A stretch of 64,000 bases of DNA from Actinacidiphila acididurans. Lineage in GTDB: Bacteria; Actinomycetota; Actinomycetes; Streptomycetales; Streptomycetaceae. Where the stretch lies: assembly GCF_016918855.1 (NCBI RefSeq), contig NZ_JADKYB010000021.1:1-64000 (forward strand), given 5' to 3'. Shown here in pieces: positions 41,098 to 49,500 of the stretch (its first letter is position 1; the number at the start of each line of letters is the position of its first letter). The position numbers were made by a program, and so were the translations under genes. Under the pieces are notes generated by a model that ran no database searches, had not been told where the DNA came from, and saw nothing but the letters and a program-made list of their open reading frames with translations.

Positions 41098-42510
41098 TTA
41101 CGCGTCGGTCCGGGCGAGGGCGGCCTCCACCGCGACGGTTTCCATCGCCCGGGCCAGCGCCTCGGTGCCGGCCGGCGAGATGAAGTGGGTGTCGACGCGG
41201 AACTCGTAGCGCGGGCCGTCGGGAGTGTCGTCGATCGTGACGAAGAGGCGTTCGGTCGGGGTGTCCTGGCGGAGTGTCCAGCGGAACTCGGTGTCGGCCA
41301 GTGCCGTACGCAGCGTCCGCGCGAGCTCGTCCGGGGCCGGGAGCGGGGCGTCCGGCACGGGAAGGCTGCGGTCGTTGAAGAAGCAGCCGACGGTGACGTC
41401 CGTACCCCGTTCCCGGGAGACGCGGGCGACCAGATCGGCCAGCCGCTCCGGGTGGAAGTAGGCGTGCTTGTACGCGGACAGGGTGCTGCGCATGGCCCGT
41501 TCGACCGCCTGGTCGACGTCCGCGCCCTCCACGTCGAGCAGGCAGACGCCCGACTGGGCGACCATGCACACGACGTCGGCCAGGGCGGGCCGGAAGCGGT
41601 TGTTGACGACCGGCCGCACCGCCACCGACCCGATCCCGGTGGTCCGGTGCAGCGCGACCGCGAACAGGGCGAGCCGTACGGTGGCGAGTTCCGCGCCGGT
41701 CCGCGCGGCGATCACCGGCAAGGCCGCCGTCAGCGCGGGTGACCGCAGTTCGGCGTGCCAGTGGCGCGGGCTGCGCAGGTCCGTCGGGCCGGGCAACTGC
41801 CGGTCCGGCACGGCGCGCAGGACGCCCTCCCAGTACCGCAGCGCCCGCTCGTTCTGCCGCTGCCCCGCCGGTGACCGCTGCCACCGGGCCTGTTCGAGCT
41901 GCTGCATGCCGGTGACCGGCGCCGTCCGCCGCGCCTTCACCTCGCGCTGCATGATCTCCCCGCCCAGCGCGTCGGTGACCAGGTGGTTCATGACGGCGAC
42001 CAGGTGGGTGGGCCGGCCGTCCCGCCGTACCACCGCCATCCGCAGCGGCCACTCGGCGGCGTAGTCGAAGTCGGTGCCCCGGTACGTCTCTTCGACCGCG
42101 GCGGCCACTTCGTCCGGGTCGCTCGCGTCCGCGGCGTCGTAGATCTCCAGGCCGATCGTGCCGGAGGCGAACAGCTCCTGCCGGGGTGGGCCGTCGGAGC
42201 CGAACCTCAGCCGGGTCCGCATCGAGGGGAAGCGGCTCATCAGGTAGCGCAGTTCGGCCACCACGCCGGCGACGGTCGTGCCCGCGGGCAACGGGGAGCG
42301 GCCGCCCAGCGGCAGCGCGCTGCGCTGGCTCTGCATCGCCCGCCAGATCTCCAGCATCCCCCAGGACATCTCGTCCACGCCCGACCCGTCACCGGCGAAG
42401 TCGACCGCGAGCCGCTCGGTGGCCTCGGGCAGTTGCGGGACCTGTCGCGTATCCGTCCCGCCGTCGGCGAGGGCCGCCCGTCCGGTCACCCCGGTACCCG
42501 CATCGGTCAC
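41098..42510 (-). CDS. Stand-alone condensation-domain-like protein
   Basis: A 470-residue cytosolic protein with the NRPS condensation / acyltransferase fold: VDEMSWGMLEIWRAMQ near the N-terminus, the active-site motif NHLVTDALGG (175-184), YWEGVLRAVP, and the later VRPVVNNRFRP and GCFFNDRSLP segments. In the HHxxxDG motif the first His is Asn but the catalytic second His (H176) and Asp (D180) are kept. No adenylation or carrier domain is fused or nearby, so it may join an acyl or peptidyl group from another system. It lies 230 bases from the PstS-like gene and 4 kb from the lanthipeptide operon. Confidence 0.82.
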   Translation of the reverse strand: MTDAGTGVTGRAALADGGTDTRQVPQLPEATERLAVDFAGDGSGVDEMSWGMLEIWRAMQSQRSALPLGGRSPLPAGTTVAGVVAELRYLMSRFPSMRTRLRFGSDGPPRQELFASGTIGLEIYDAADASDPDEVAAAVEETYRGTDFDYAAEWPLRMAVVRRDGRPTHLVAVMNHLVTDALGGEIMQREVKARRTAPVTGMQQLEQARWQRSPAGQRQNERALRYWEGVLRAVPDRQLPGPTDLRSPRHWHAELRSPALTAALPVIAARTGAELATVRLALFAVALHRTTGIGSVAVRPVVNNRFRPALADVVCMVAQSGVCLLDVEGADVDQAVERAMRSTLSAYKHAYFHPERLADLVARVSRERGTDVTVGCFFNDRSLPVPDAPLPAPDELARTLRTALADTEFRWTLRQDTPTERLFVTIDDTPDGPRYEFRVDTHFISPAGTEALARAMETVAVEAALARTDA

Positions 42511-42730
42511 GGCTTCCCCCCTCGCACGCCCATGCGACCACCGAAGGCCACCGACGGCGCGGTGAACGGCCCGGCTCGGACGCTCAAGGCTGACAGCCCG
42601 TCAGGGGCCGATCAACCCTTGATGCCTGGCCGACTTCGGACACGGCGGAGACGGCGGACCGGCGTCGCCGCATCCCGCCCCGGGGATACTCGGTGGCCGC
42701 CGCGCCCGGGCCGTCGGTACCGTCGGGCGC

Positions 42731-43087
42731 GTGACCGACCGGCAGCAAGCGACGACGACCCTGTGGCGCCCCACCGGCCCGCGGGAGCTCGAGCTCGTCC
42801 GCGAGCTGGACTGGCGTGCCTGGCCGCCGCGGCTGCCCGAACAGCCGATCTTCTACCCGGTCCTCAACGAGGACTACGCGGTGCGGATCGCTCGGGACTG
42901 GAACGTGCCGCGCGACGGCGCCGGCTTCGTCACCCGCTTCGAGGTCGAGTCCGACTTCCTGCGCCGCTGCCCCGTCCAGCAGGCCGGCGGCCGGACGATC
43001 CTCGAGCTGTGGGTGCCGGCGGAGGAACTCGAGGAGTTCAACGCGCATATCGTCGGCAGGATCCAGGTGGTCCACGAGTTCCGCTGA
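42731..43087 (+). CDS. Small protein annotated in relatives as ADP-ribosylation/crystallin J1
   Basis: A 118-residue soluble protein, strongly conserved in Streptomyces: TTTLWRPTGPRELELV, WRAWPPRLPEQPIFYPVLN, YAVRIARDWNVPRDGAGFVTRF, LELWVPAEELEEFNAHIVG. I recognise the sequence pattern as the group usually labelled ADP-ribosylation/crystallin J1, though it lacks the catalytic domain of that name, so the label says little about function. The GTG start at 42731 has no strong RBS. A hairpin terminator follows at 43101. Confidence 0.8.
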   Translation: MTDRQQATTTLWRPTGPRELELVRELDWRAWPPRLPEQPIFYPVLNEDYAVRIARDWNVPRDGAGFVTRFEVESDFLRRCPVQQAGGRTILELWVPAEELEEFNAHIVGRIQVVHEFR

Positions 43088-43100
43088 GCGCCGGCGCGAC

Positions 43101-43134
43101 GGCGCCCCGTCCCTGGGGGCAGGGGCGGGGCGCC
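43101..43134. terminator. Bidirectional terminator hairpin
   Basis: GGCGCCCCGTCCCTG (43101-43115) pairs with CAGGGGCGGGGCGCC (43120-43134), 15 bp with one wobble and loop GGGG. It lies between convergent genes ending at 43087 and 43168. Confidence 0.85.
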
Positions 43135-43167
43135 GCGCGGGGTCGACCGTAAGGGGGCTCGACTGCC

Positions 43168-44259
43168 TCAGCAGTAGAGGTTGTTGCCCGCGGGCACGCC
43201 CAGGATGGACGTGAAGTTCTGGTAGGCGTTGACGCGGTCCTGGACCTCGGCGGGGTTGCCGCCGTTGCACTCGATGCTGCCGTTGATGCTGCGGATGGTC
43301 TCACCGAAGCCGGCGCCGTTGACCATGGCGTTGTGCGAGGTCATCGTGCCGGGGCCGGTCTGGGTGTTCCAGTACCACAGGCCGGTCTTCCAGGCGACGG
43401 CCGCGTCGGTCTGGACGAGGTTCGGGTTGTCCAGCAGGTCGATGCCCAGCGAGTCGCCGGCCGCCTTGTAGTTGAAGTTCCAGCTCAGCTGGATGGGGCC
43501 GCGGCCGTAGTACGCCGACTGTCCGGCGGGGCAGCCGTACGGCTGGCTCCAGTCGCAGTAGTGCGAGTAGTTGGCGGTGTTCTGCTCCACGATGTAGACC
43601 AGCCCGCCGGTCTCGTGGCTGACGTTGGCGAGGAAGGCGGCGGCCTCCTGCTTCTTGACCGTGTCGCTGCCGGTGGTGGCGAAGCCCGGGTACGCGCTGA
43701 GCGCCGCGGTCAGCCCGCTGTAGGTGTAGAAGGAGTTCCGGCTCGGGAACATCTGGTTGAACTGCGCCTCGCTGACCACGAATCCGCCGGCCGGCGGCGG
43801 GTTGGTGCCACCCGAACCCCCCGTACCGCAGGTGTACGGGCTCCAGTACCAGGTGCTGATCGTCGGGTCGTAGCCCGGGTTGTCGTGGGTGGCGATGTAG
43901 AACAGGCCGTTGGTGTACTTGACGATGTCGCCGGTGACGTAGGAGTGGCCCGCGACCCAGGCCGGGTAGCTGCAGCCGCTACCCCCGGTCGTACCGCCGC
44001 TGCCGCCCGTACCACCGGTGCACGCACCCTGGTCGGCCCACACGTCGGCGGCGCCGGGCGTCTCGCCCTGCGTCCACCACTTCGCGGACCAGTTGTGGCT
44101 GTTGTACGAGGCGGTCATGCCGCCGGTGTAGACGGACGACGAGTTCCACGGCGCCGCGCAGTCCGACGCCAGGGCGGGGGACGACATGGGGACCAGGATC
44201 GCCAGACCGACGATCGCCGCGATGGCGGCCAGGAACGCGATGAGCCGTTGCCTTGACAA
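43168..44259 (-). CDS. Secreted GH19 chitinase with two chitin-binding modules
   Basis: A 363-residue enzyme from TTG 44259 (AAGGAG seven bases upstream). Signal peptide (LIAFLAAIAAIVGLAILV...ALASD), then two small CBM5/12-like modules (CAAPWNSSSVYTGGMTASYN and YPAWVAGHSYVTGDIVKYTN), Gly/Thr linkers, and a GH19 domain: VSEAQFNQMFPSRNSFYTYS, FLANVSHETGG with the catalytic Glu, YYGRGPIQLSWNFNY, and the C-terminal SIECNGGNPAEVQDRV. GH19 enzymes cut chitin with inversion and are antifungal in Streptomyces. A DasR-type operator precedes it, so it should be co-regulated with the GH18 gene. Confidence 0.94.
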   Translation of the reverse strand: MSRQRLIAFLAAIAAIVGLAILVPMSSPALASDCAAPWNSSSVYTGGMTASYNSHNWSAKWWTQGETPGAADVWADQGACTGGTGGSGGTTGGSGCSYPAWVAGHSYVTGDIVKYTNGLFYIATHDNPGYDPTISTWYWSPYTCGTGGSGGTNPPPAGGFVVSEAQFNQMFPSRNSFYTYSGLTAALSAYPGFATTGSDTVKKQEAAAFLANVSHETGGLVYIVEQNTANYSHYCDWSQPYGCPAGQSAYYGRGPIQLSWNFNYKAAGDSLGIDLLDNPNLVQTDAAVAWKTGLWYWNTQTGPGTMTSHNAMVNGAGFGETIRSINGSIECNGGNPAEVQDRVNAYQNFTSILGVPAGNNLYC

Positions 44260-44308
44260 TTGACCACTCCTTATGGGGGTTGAGTGGGGTCGAAGCACAC
44301 TTCAACGT

Positions 44309-44327
44309 ATTGGTCTGGACCTGTCAA
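44309..44327 (-). promoter_or_regulatory. DasR-type operator and -35 of GH19 chitinase
   Basis: On the minus strand TTGACA (44327-44322) is followed at once by AGGTCCAGACCAAT (44322-44309), an almost exact copy of the chitinase-promoter direct repeat TGGTCCAGACCT in reverse. The chitinase start is at 44259. Confidence 0.75.
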
Positions 44328-44529
44328 CCCTTCCGTCCCACACGTCTCCCCATTTCCGCACACAACCAGCCGCCCCCGACCGCGCACGCACCCTTGGGTC
44401 CCCCCATGCGACCCGGCATCAGCCGGCTTGCTCCTGCGGCCGGAGCCGAGGAACCAGCGCGGGGGCCGAGCCGTCCTTGCCCGTGAAACTGCTCCGCAAG
44501 CGCTGAGCAGCCCGGGGGGGGGCGATGAA

Positions 44530-45039
44530 GTGATCAGACACGGCATCATGTTCGTGATCGGCGGCGCGGTGCTGGTGGCCGCAAGTGCCGCGCTCGGCAC
44601 CGCCGTTGTGCGCGGCATACGCCGGCAGCGCAGGACCCTGGCCCGCGGACTGACGGCCGAGGCCCGCTGCCTGGAAACCTACGTGACCCACGACGGCGAC
44701 CACAGCAGCAGCACCCGCCACGTCATCCTGGGCTTCCGCACCCAGGACGGCAGCGAAATCCGCATCGAGGACACTTCCCGCGTCCCCCGCGTCGTCGGCG
44801 ACGTCGCCCAGGTCCGCTACCTCCCCGACCGCCCCCACCGCGCCATCGTCATCGGCTCCTCCCCCATGATCTTCGGCTGGACCCTGCTCACGATCTTCTG
44901 CCTGCTCCTCGCCTGCGGCAGCGCCCTCTCCTTCATGAAGGGCTACGGAGTCTTCGACCCCACCCACCCGACCGACCCCTCAACGGTGTTCCCGAACCCG
45001 GATGACCCCTTCCCGACCTTCCCCTGGCCCACCTACTGA
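44530..45039 (+). CDS. DUF3592-like membrane protein
   Basis: A 169-residue protein from GTG 44530 after a G-rich RBS. Helix 1 (MFVIGGAVLVAASAALGTAVV), a small beta domain with GLTAEARCLETYVTHDG, RHVILGFRTQDGSEI and VAQVRYLPDRPHRAIV, then helix 2 (GWTLLTIFCLLLACGSAL) and a Pro-rich tail. The two helices with the V-x-Y-x-P-x-x-P element are typical of DUF3592 proteins, of unknown function. Confidence 0.8.
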   Translation: MIRHGIMFVIGGAVLVAASAALGTAVVRGIRRQRRTLARGLTAEARCLETYVTHDGDHSSSTRHVILGFRTQDGSEIRIEDTSRVPRVVGDVAQVRYLPDRPHRAIVIGSSPMIFGWTLLTIFCLLLACGSALSFMKGYGVFDPTHPTDPSTVFPNPDDPFPTFPWPTY

Positions 45040-45080
45040 ACCGAGCCGCGCCCCGTCAGACGACGGATTGGCCTTGCGGC

Positions 45081-45120
45081 AAAAAAAGGCGCCCGCTCCG
45101 GAACGTGTCCGGGCGGGCGC
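45081..45120 (-). terminator. Intrinsic terminator of the structured RNA
   Basis: On the minus strand GCGCCCGCCCGGA (45120-45108), loop CACGT, TCCGGAGCGGGCGC (45102-45089), then CC and seven T. A textbook rho-independent terminator, rare in such GC-rich genomes. Confidence 0.92.
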
Positions 45121-45399
45121 AGAGCGCACGCAGGCCCCCTTAGGAGACCCTTCACCTGCTGAGGATTAAGGGGCCCGCGCCACAGCCGTGGCCTGTCCTG
45201 GGGCGGGCAACAGGGAACCTACGGGGTGATTTCCCTTCGCCGGCATTGTCCGGATCAGGTATTAGGGGTCGCCTCCGGACCCTCGCTACATGGTCCTTCG
45301 GCCTCTCAGTCCGATCGTCGACCGAGGTACCAGCGGCAGACCTCGATCTGTCACCACTGCCTCCTGCGGTCGAACTCCCTCGCTCATCCCGTAGGTCCA
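45081..45399 (-). ncRNA. Structured RNA with TPP-riboswitch-like conserved segments
   Basis: A promoter- and terminator-bounded RNA of about 319 nt with no gene downstream on its strand. Its 5' end falls at the start of a long closing helix: GGACCUACGGGAUGA (45398-45384) pairs with UCACCCCGUAGGUUCC (45229-45214). Inside are CUGAGA (45309-45304), ACCUGAUC (45260-45253), a CCGG-ACAAUG-CCGG hairpin, and GCGAAGGGA (45240-45232). These are the conserved words of TPP riboswitches, in order, with ACCC-N5-ACCUGAUC spacing as in known examples. The P2/P3 side is divergent and carries an extra arm. A second hairpin (GGCCCCUUA 45175-45167 with UAAGGGGGCC 45142-45133) precedes the terminator. It could be a TPP-like switch, a stable sRNA, or a family I do not know. 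Confidence 0.7.
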
Positions 45400-45405
45400 T
45401 TACTC

Positions 45406-45433
45406 ACACTACGCCGCAGACAGGACGATGCAA
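45406..45433 (-). promoter_or_regulatory. Sigma-70-type promoter of the structured RNA
   Basis: Minus strand: -35 TTGCAT (45433-45428), 16-base spacer, -10 TAGTGT (45411-45406). Start expected near 45399, exactly where the closing helix of the RNA begins. Confidence 0.75.
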
Positions 45434-45563
45434 GAGGGTTTGCGGCATTTATTCGCCTTCTGGTAGTGCTCGACCCACGGACCGTCACAATCAGCAGCGC
45501 CCCTGGACAGTAAGTGATGGGGTAGCCGTCATACCCGGCCCTGGCGTCACTAGGCTCGCAGCC

Positions 45564-45896
45564 ATGAGCCACTTTCTGCAGGTGTCCACCGCGACGGAGA
45601 CGCGGGAGCAAGCCGTTCGGCTGGCGGAGTCGGTGGTGCGGGGTCGGCTGGCGGCCGGGGCGCAGATTGTCGGGCCGGTGACGTCGGTGTTCTGGCACCT
45701 CGGGAGGTTCGGGACCGGCGAGGAGTGGCAGCTTCTGCTCAAGACCACCGCGGAACGGTATCCCGCACTGGAGGCCCACTTGCTGAAGCACCACCCCTGG
45801 GACAAGCCGGAGGTGGCTGCTGTGCCGATCATGGCGGGGTCGGAGGCGTACCTGCGCTGGGTCGAGCTGAGCACGGAGTCGCCGAAGCCGGCGTAG
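45564..45896 (+). CDS. cutA: CutA1-family divalent-cation tolerance protein
   Basis: A 110-residue trimeric ferredoxin-like protein. Matches: FLQVSTATETREQAVRLAES, GRLAAGAQIVGPVTSVFWHLG, EEWQLLLKTTAERYPALEAHL and HPWDKPEVAAVPIMAGSEAYLRWV, where the tail WDKPEV is diagnostic. The role in metal tolerance is from E. coli; its true function is unsettled. There is no Shine-Dalgarno; instead a -10-like TAGGCT (45551-45556) ends eight bases before the ATG, so the mRNA may be leaderless. Confidence 0.93.
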   Translation: MSHFLQVSTATETREQAVRLAESVVRGRLAAGAQIVGPVTSVFWHLGRFGTGEEWQLLLKTTAERYPALEAHLLKHHPWDKPEVAAVPIMAGSEAYLRWVELSTESPKPA

Positions 45897-46261
45897 GCGT
45901 CGGGTATCACCCATCGAGCGCGCTCACGCCTCAGCGGCACCGTCATGCAAGAACTTGGGCAGATGAAGGCGAGTTGGTCGTCCGAGGGGTCGTACGGAGG
46001 AACCCAGTCGACGACGAGCAGGCCATGGAGGGTTATGACCACGCCGAGTTCTTCCGGGCTCGACGCGCACGGGCTCACACAAGTGGCGCACCAACTCCGT
46101 GCCCGAGCCGACCTCCTGGGGCAGCAGATCGTTCCCGCGCTCGGCCCGGCCCGCACCGACTGGGGCACCACCGGACCCCGGCGCAACTGTGCCCCGACCG
46201 TCGTGCGACAGCCGGGGCACCGTATCCGCAGGTCAGCGACCCCGCAGAGGGATCGACCTCG
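45897..46261. other. Gap between cutA and tRNA-Lys with a possible gene remnant
   Basis: About 365 bases. On the minus strand one frame reads a protein-like piece (GVVITLHGLLVVDWVPPYDP, SDDQLAFICPSSCMTVPLRR, ARWVIPDAYAGF) that runs into the cutA end and has no good start, RBS or family. It looks like a decayed or frameshifted gene beside the tRNA. Nothing else is supported. Confidence 0.4.
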
Positions 46262-46334
46262 TAGGCCGTGTGGGACTCGAACCCACAACCAATGGATTAA
46301 AAGTCCACTGCTCTGCCAATTGAGCTAACGGCCC
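46262..46334 (-). tRNA. tRNA-Lys(UUU)
   Basis: Minus-strand cloverleaf of 73 nt: acceptor GGGCCGU with ACGGCCU, D-arm AGCUCAAUUGGCAGAGC, anticodon loop CUUUUAA (UUU), T-arm GUGGGUUCGAGUCCCAC. CCA is not encoded. Confidence 0.97.
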
Positions 46335-46401
46335 GCACACCGCAGCATAGCCGGGATCTACCGGTGGGTCCGAGCCATATCGGGGTGGGCCGCCGCCGGG
46401 A

Positions 46402-46432
46402 GGGGGACGGCTCCGAGCGGAGGCCGTCCCCC
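46402..46432. terminator. Hairpin terminator downstream of FG-GAP gene
   Basis: A 31-base near-perfect inverted repeat: GGGGGACGGC, TCCG/CGGA arms, GCCGTCCCCC. It lies 100 bases beyond the stop at 46533 and upstream of the tRNA. Confidence 0.75.
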
Positions 46433-46532
46433 GGGGACGAGGGGGCGCCCCCGGGGAGTGGCCGCGGTAGCCCGAGGGCGCCGGCCCCGGAGGGAAGGGC
46501 ACCCTCCCTCCGGGCGGAAAAGCGTCAAGCCC

Positions 46533-49500
46533 TCACAGGAGCACGCGATAGGCCCCGTATCCCGTTCCCACCCGCACCCGGCTGGACAGGTTGCCGTTGG
46601 AAGCGACCGCGTAGCGCCACAGGACGCCCGAGGGGTCGCGGGCCAGGAGGTCGGCCAGGCCGTCGCCGGTGAGGTCGCCCGGGGAGAGGACGGTGTTGTA
46701 CATGGTCCAGCCGGAGCCGATGCGGACCCGGGAGGAGAGGTGGCCGGCGGAGGCAACGGTGTAGCGCCACAGGACGCCCGCCTTGTCGCGGGCCCACAGG
46801 CCGCCCGGGGAACCGCCGGACGTGGCACCCGGGGCGCCGAAGAGGAGGGAGTAGATCTGGTAGCCGGTGCCGATGAGGACCCGCGGGGCGAAGCCCTCGG
46901 CGCCGTTGTCCGCGTAGAGGTAGAGGTTGCCGGAGGTGTCGCGGGCCACCAGGTCGTCGCGGCCGTCACCCGTCAGGTCACCGGCCGACGTCAGAAGGTT
47001 GTAGCCCTGGAAGCCCGAGCCGACCTGGACGTGCGGCTGCGACGGAGTGAAGGACGACCCGCGCCGGCCCGGGAAGAGCCACAGCCGCCCCGCCGAGTCC
47101 CGCACCAGCAGGTCGTCGACCCGGTCCTGGTTCAGGTCGCCGAAGGGCACGAAGGTGGTGAACGTTCCCCACCCGGTGCCGGTCGGGCCGGACGTCGCCG
47201 GGCCGCCCGACGAGGTGCCCGCCCGCAGGTCCAGGTGGCCTGCCGAGGTGAGGCCCAGCAGGTCGCCCCGCGCGTCGCCGGTCCAGTCGTGCCGCGCCGG
47301 GCCACCGGTCAGCGTCACCGTGCCGGAGGACACCGCGGCGGCCCCCTGCCCGTCCAGCGGCTGCGCCGTCAGCTTCCAGCCATACCGTCCCCCGGGCACG
47401 TAGCGGCCGGGGCCGGCCGTCAGATCCCACGACGACGTGACAGTCGTACCGCCGGCGGCCCCCGTACCCGTACGGGTCGCCACCACCTGCCCCACGGCAT
47501 TGGTGAAGCTCAGCGTCCACGCGCCCACCGGCCGCGAGAACACCCACTCACCGGAGAACGGCACGTACGAGGCCCCGGCCGCCCCCAGCGCACCCCCACG
47601 GGTCGTGGCCCGCAGCACCGAGACCCCCTGCCGCGGCACCGAGGCCAGCGGCAGCAGGTGCACGTTCCCGTCGGCGTCGGCGTACGCGACCCCGCCCCCG
47701 TACTTGTCGACCGTCCAGGTCACTCCGCGGTCGTCGGCGAGGCCGCCGGCCGGAACCGCCGCCAGGGTGCTGGAAACCGCCGTGCCGGTATGGAAATCGG
47801 TCAGCGTCAGAGTGCCGGACGAGTGCCGCACCAGGAACCCGTCGCCGAGCAACGCCGGCCCGGGCCCGGCCGGCACCGGGATGTTGCGGCCCGCGCTCCA
47901 GTCGTAGATCCCGGCCGTGCCCCCGCACGACCAGTACAGCCACCGCCCGTCGGCCTGGAGTTCGGTGAAGGACGCGCAGGTCGCCGGGGTCTGGAAGGTG
48001 GTGCCGAAGGTGTGGCTCACCAGGTCGTACGGGCGCACGCTCCCCTTGCCGGCCGCCCCCGGCACCCACAGGATCCGGCCCCACAGGGCGGCGGCACTGG
48101 TCGTACGGCTCACCGCGACATCGCCGCCCGAGCCCTGGCGCAGGTCGATCACCCACTGCTTGCCCTTGGCGGGGCTGGTGACCAGGACGTAGTCGCCGGA
48201 GGCGTCGCTGACGGCATTGTCCGTGGCGCCGCTCTCGCCGACGTACATCGTGTTCGCCGAGCCCGGCACCGGCGACTGCACGAAGTCGGTGCCGGGCTGG
48301 GTCCAGGCGACCGAGCCGTTGCCGAGGCCGCTCATGGGGGCGCACAGCACGCCGGTGGCGCAGGCGGCCAGCGACGGCGCGCTGTTCCAGAGGGTGACGG
48401 GGTCGGTGACCGTGCCGTCCGGCGCCACCGTACGGGCCCGCAGCTGCGGCGCCGAGGTCGCGTCGCTGGCGTACACGAGCTTCCCCGCGCTGTACGCCAG
48501 CCCGAAGATCCGGGCCGGCACGGGCGCGAGCGGGCGCACCACGGCGAGTTGCGGGTCGGCGCCTGGCGCCGCGGTCACCCGCCGCACCGCCCAGTCCTGC
48601 GGCCCGGTGCCCCCGGCCACCAGCACCGAACCGTCGGGCGCGACCGCGTACGACGACTCGGCGTCGGGCAGCAGCGTCTGCACCGCACCGCCACCAACCG
48701 GTTCGCTCACCAGCGGCTTGCCGGCCAGGCCGCCGAGTCCGGGCTGCGAGCCGAGCACGGTGGTCTCCTGACGCAGGAACAGCACCTGGTCGCCCACCGG
48801 CACCGGCGTGGTCCCGTTGAGGTCGGCCGCGCTGCCGGCCGGGAACGGGGTCTGCTCGACCGTGGCGGCGGGGTCGTCGAGCCGTACGGTGTACGCGGTC
48901 GGGCCGCCCGTCTGGTAACCCAGCACCCGGGTGCCACCGATGATCACATGAGCGACCGCGGCCGCGGGCACCCCGGCGAAGACCTCCCGCAGCGAGGCCC
49001 CGGCGAAGTCCAGCAGGTACGTGTGGGTGACGCCGGCCACGGCGAGGCGGATCACGGCGTAGTCCGGCCCGAGCGCGGCCGGTCCGGCGTACGACGCCCC
49101 GTCCGGGACACCGGTGACGAGCTGGTCGGTGGCCGGGCCGCCGTCGGTCCCGGCCCGCAGCAGATGCAGCGTCATCGAACCGCCGACGGGCTGCGCGGTG
49201 GTCAGGACGGCGTCGGACCGGAAGACGTCGGTGTACCGCTCGCCGGACGGTACGGCGATGGTGGCCGTCGCCGTGCCGGTGGACAGGTCGGTGACCGTGA
49301 CGGCCGACCCGGACAGCGTGGCCTTCAGCCCCGTGTTCGGCAGGCCCGGCGCCGGTACGGACGGACCCTCGGCCCCGGTGGCGGCGTCGACCCACCGGGT
49401 GGTGCCCGCCTCGTCGGTGGCCAGGTAGCCGGTGTCACCGGCGGTGAGCAGCTTCTCCTGCCGCGGCTCCCAGCGGGGCGCGGCGGGCAGGACGGTCTCG

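Noticed and set aside
45081..45399. tmRNA or RNase P RNA
   Set aside because: No tRNA-like ends or tag ORF, and none of the universally conserved RNase P words (such as GAGGAAAGUC).
45152..45400. 82-codon ORF within the structured RNA
   Set aside because: It starts at the transcript edge without an RBS and is polar low-complexity; the helix pairing and terminator explain the sequence better.
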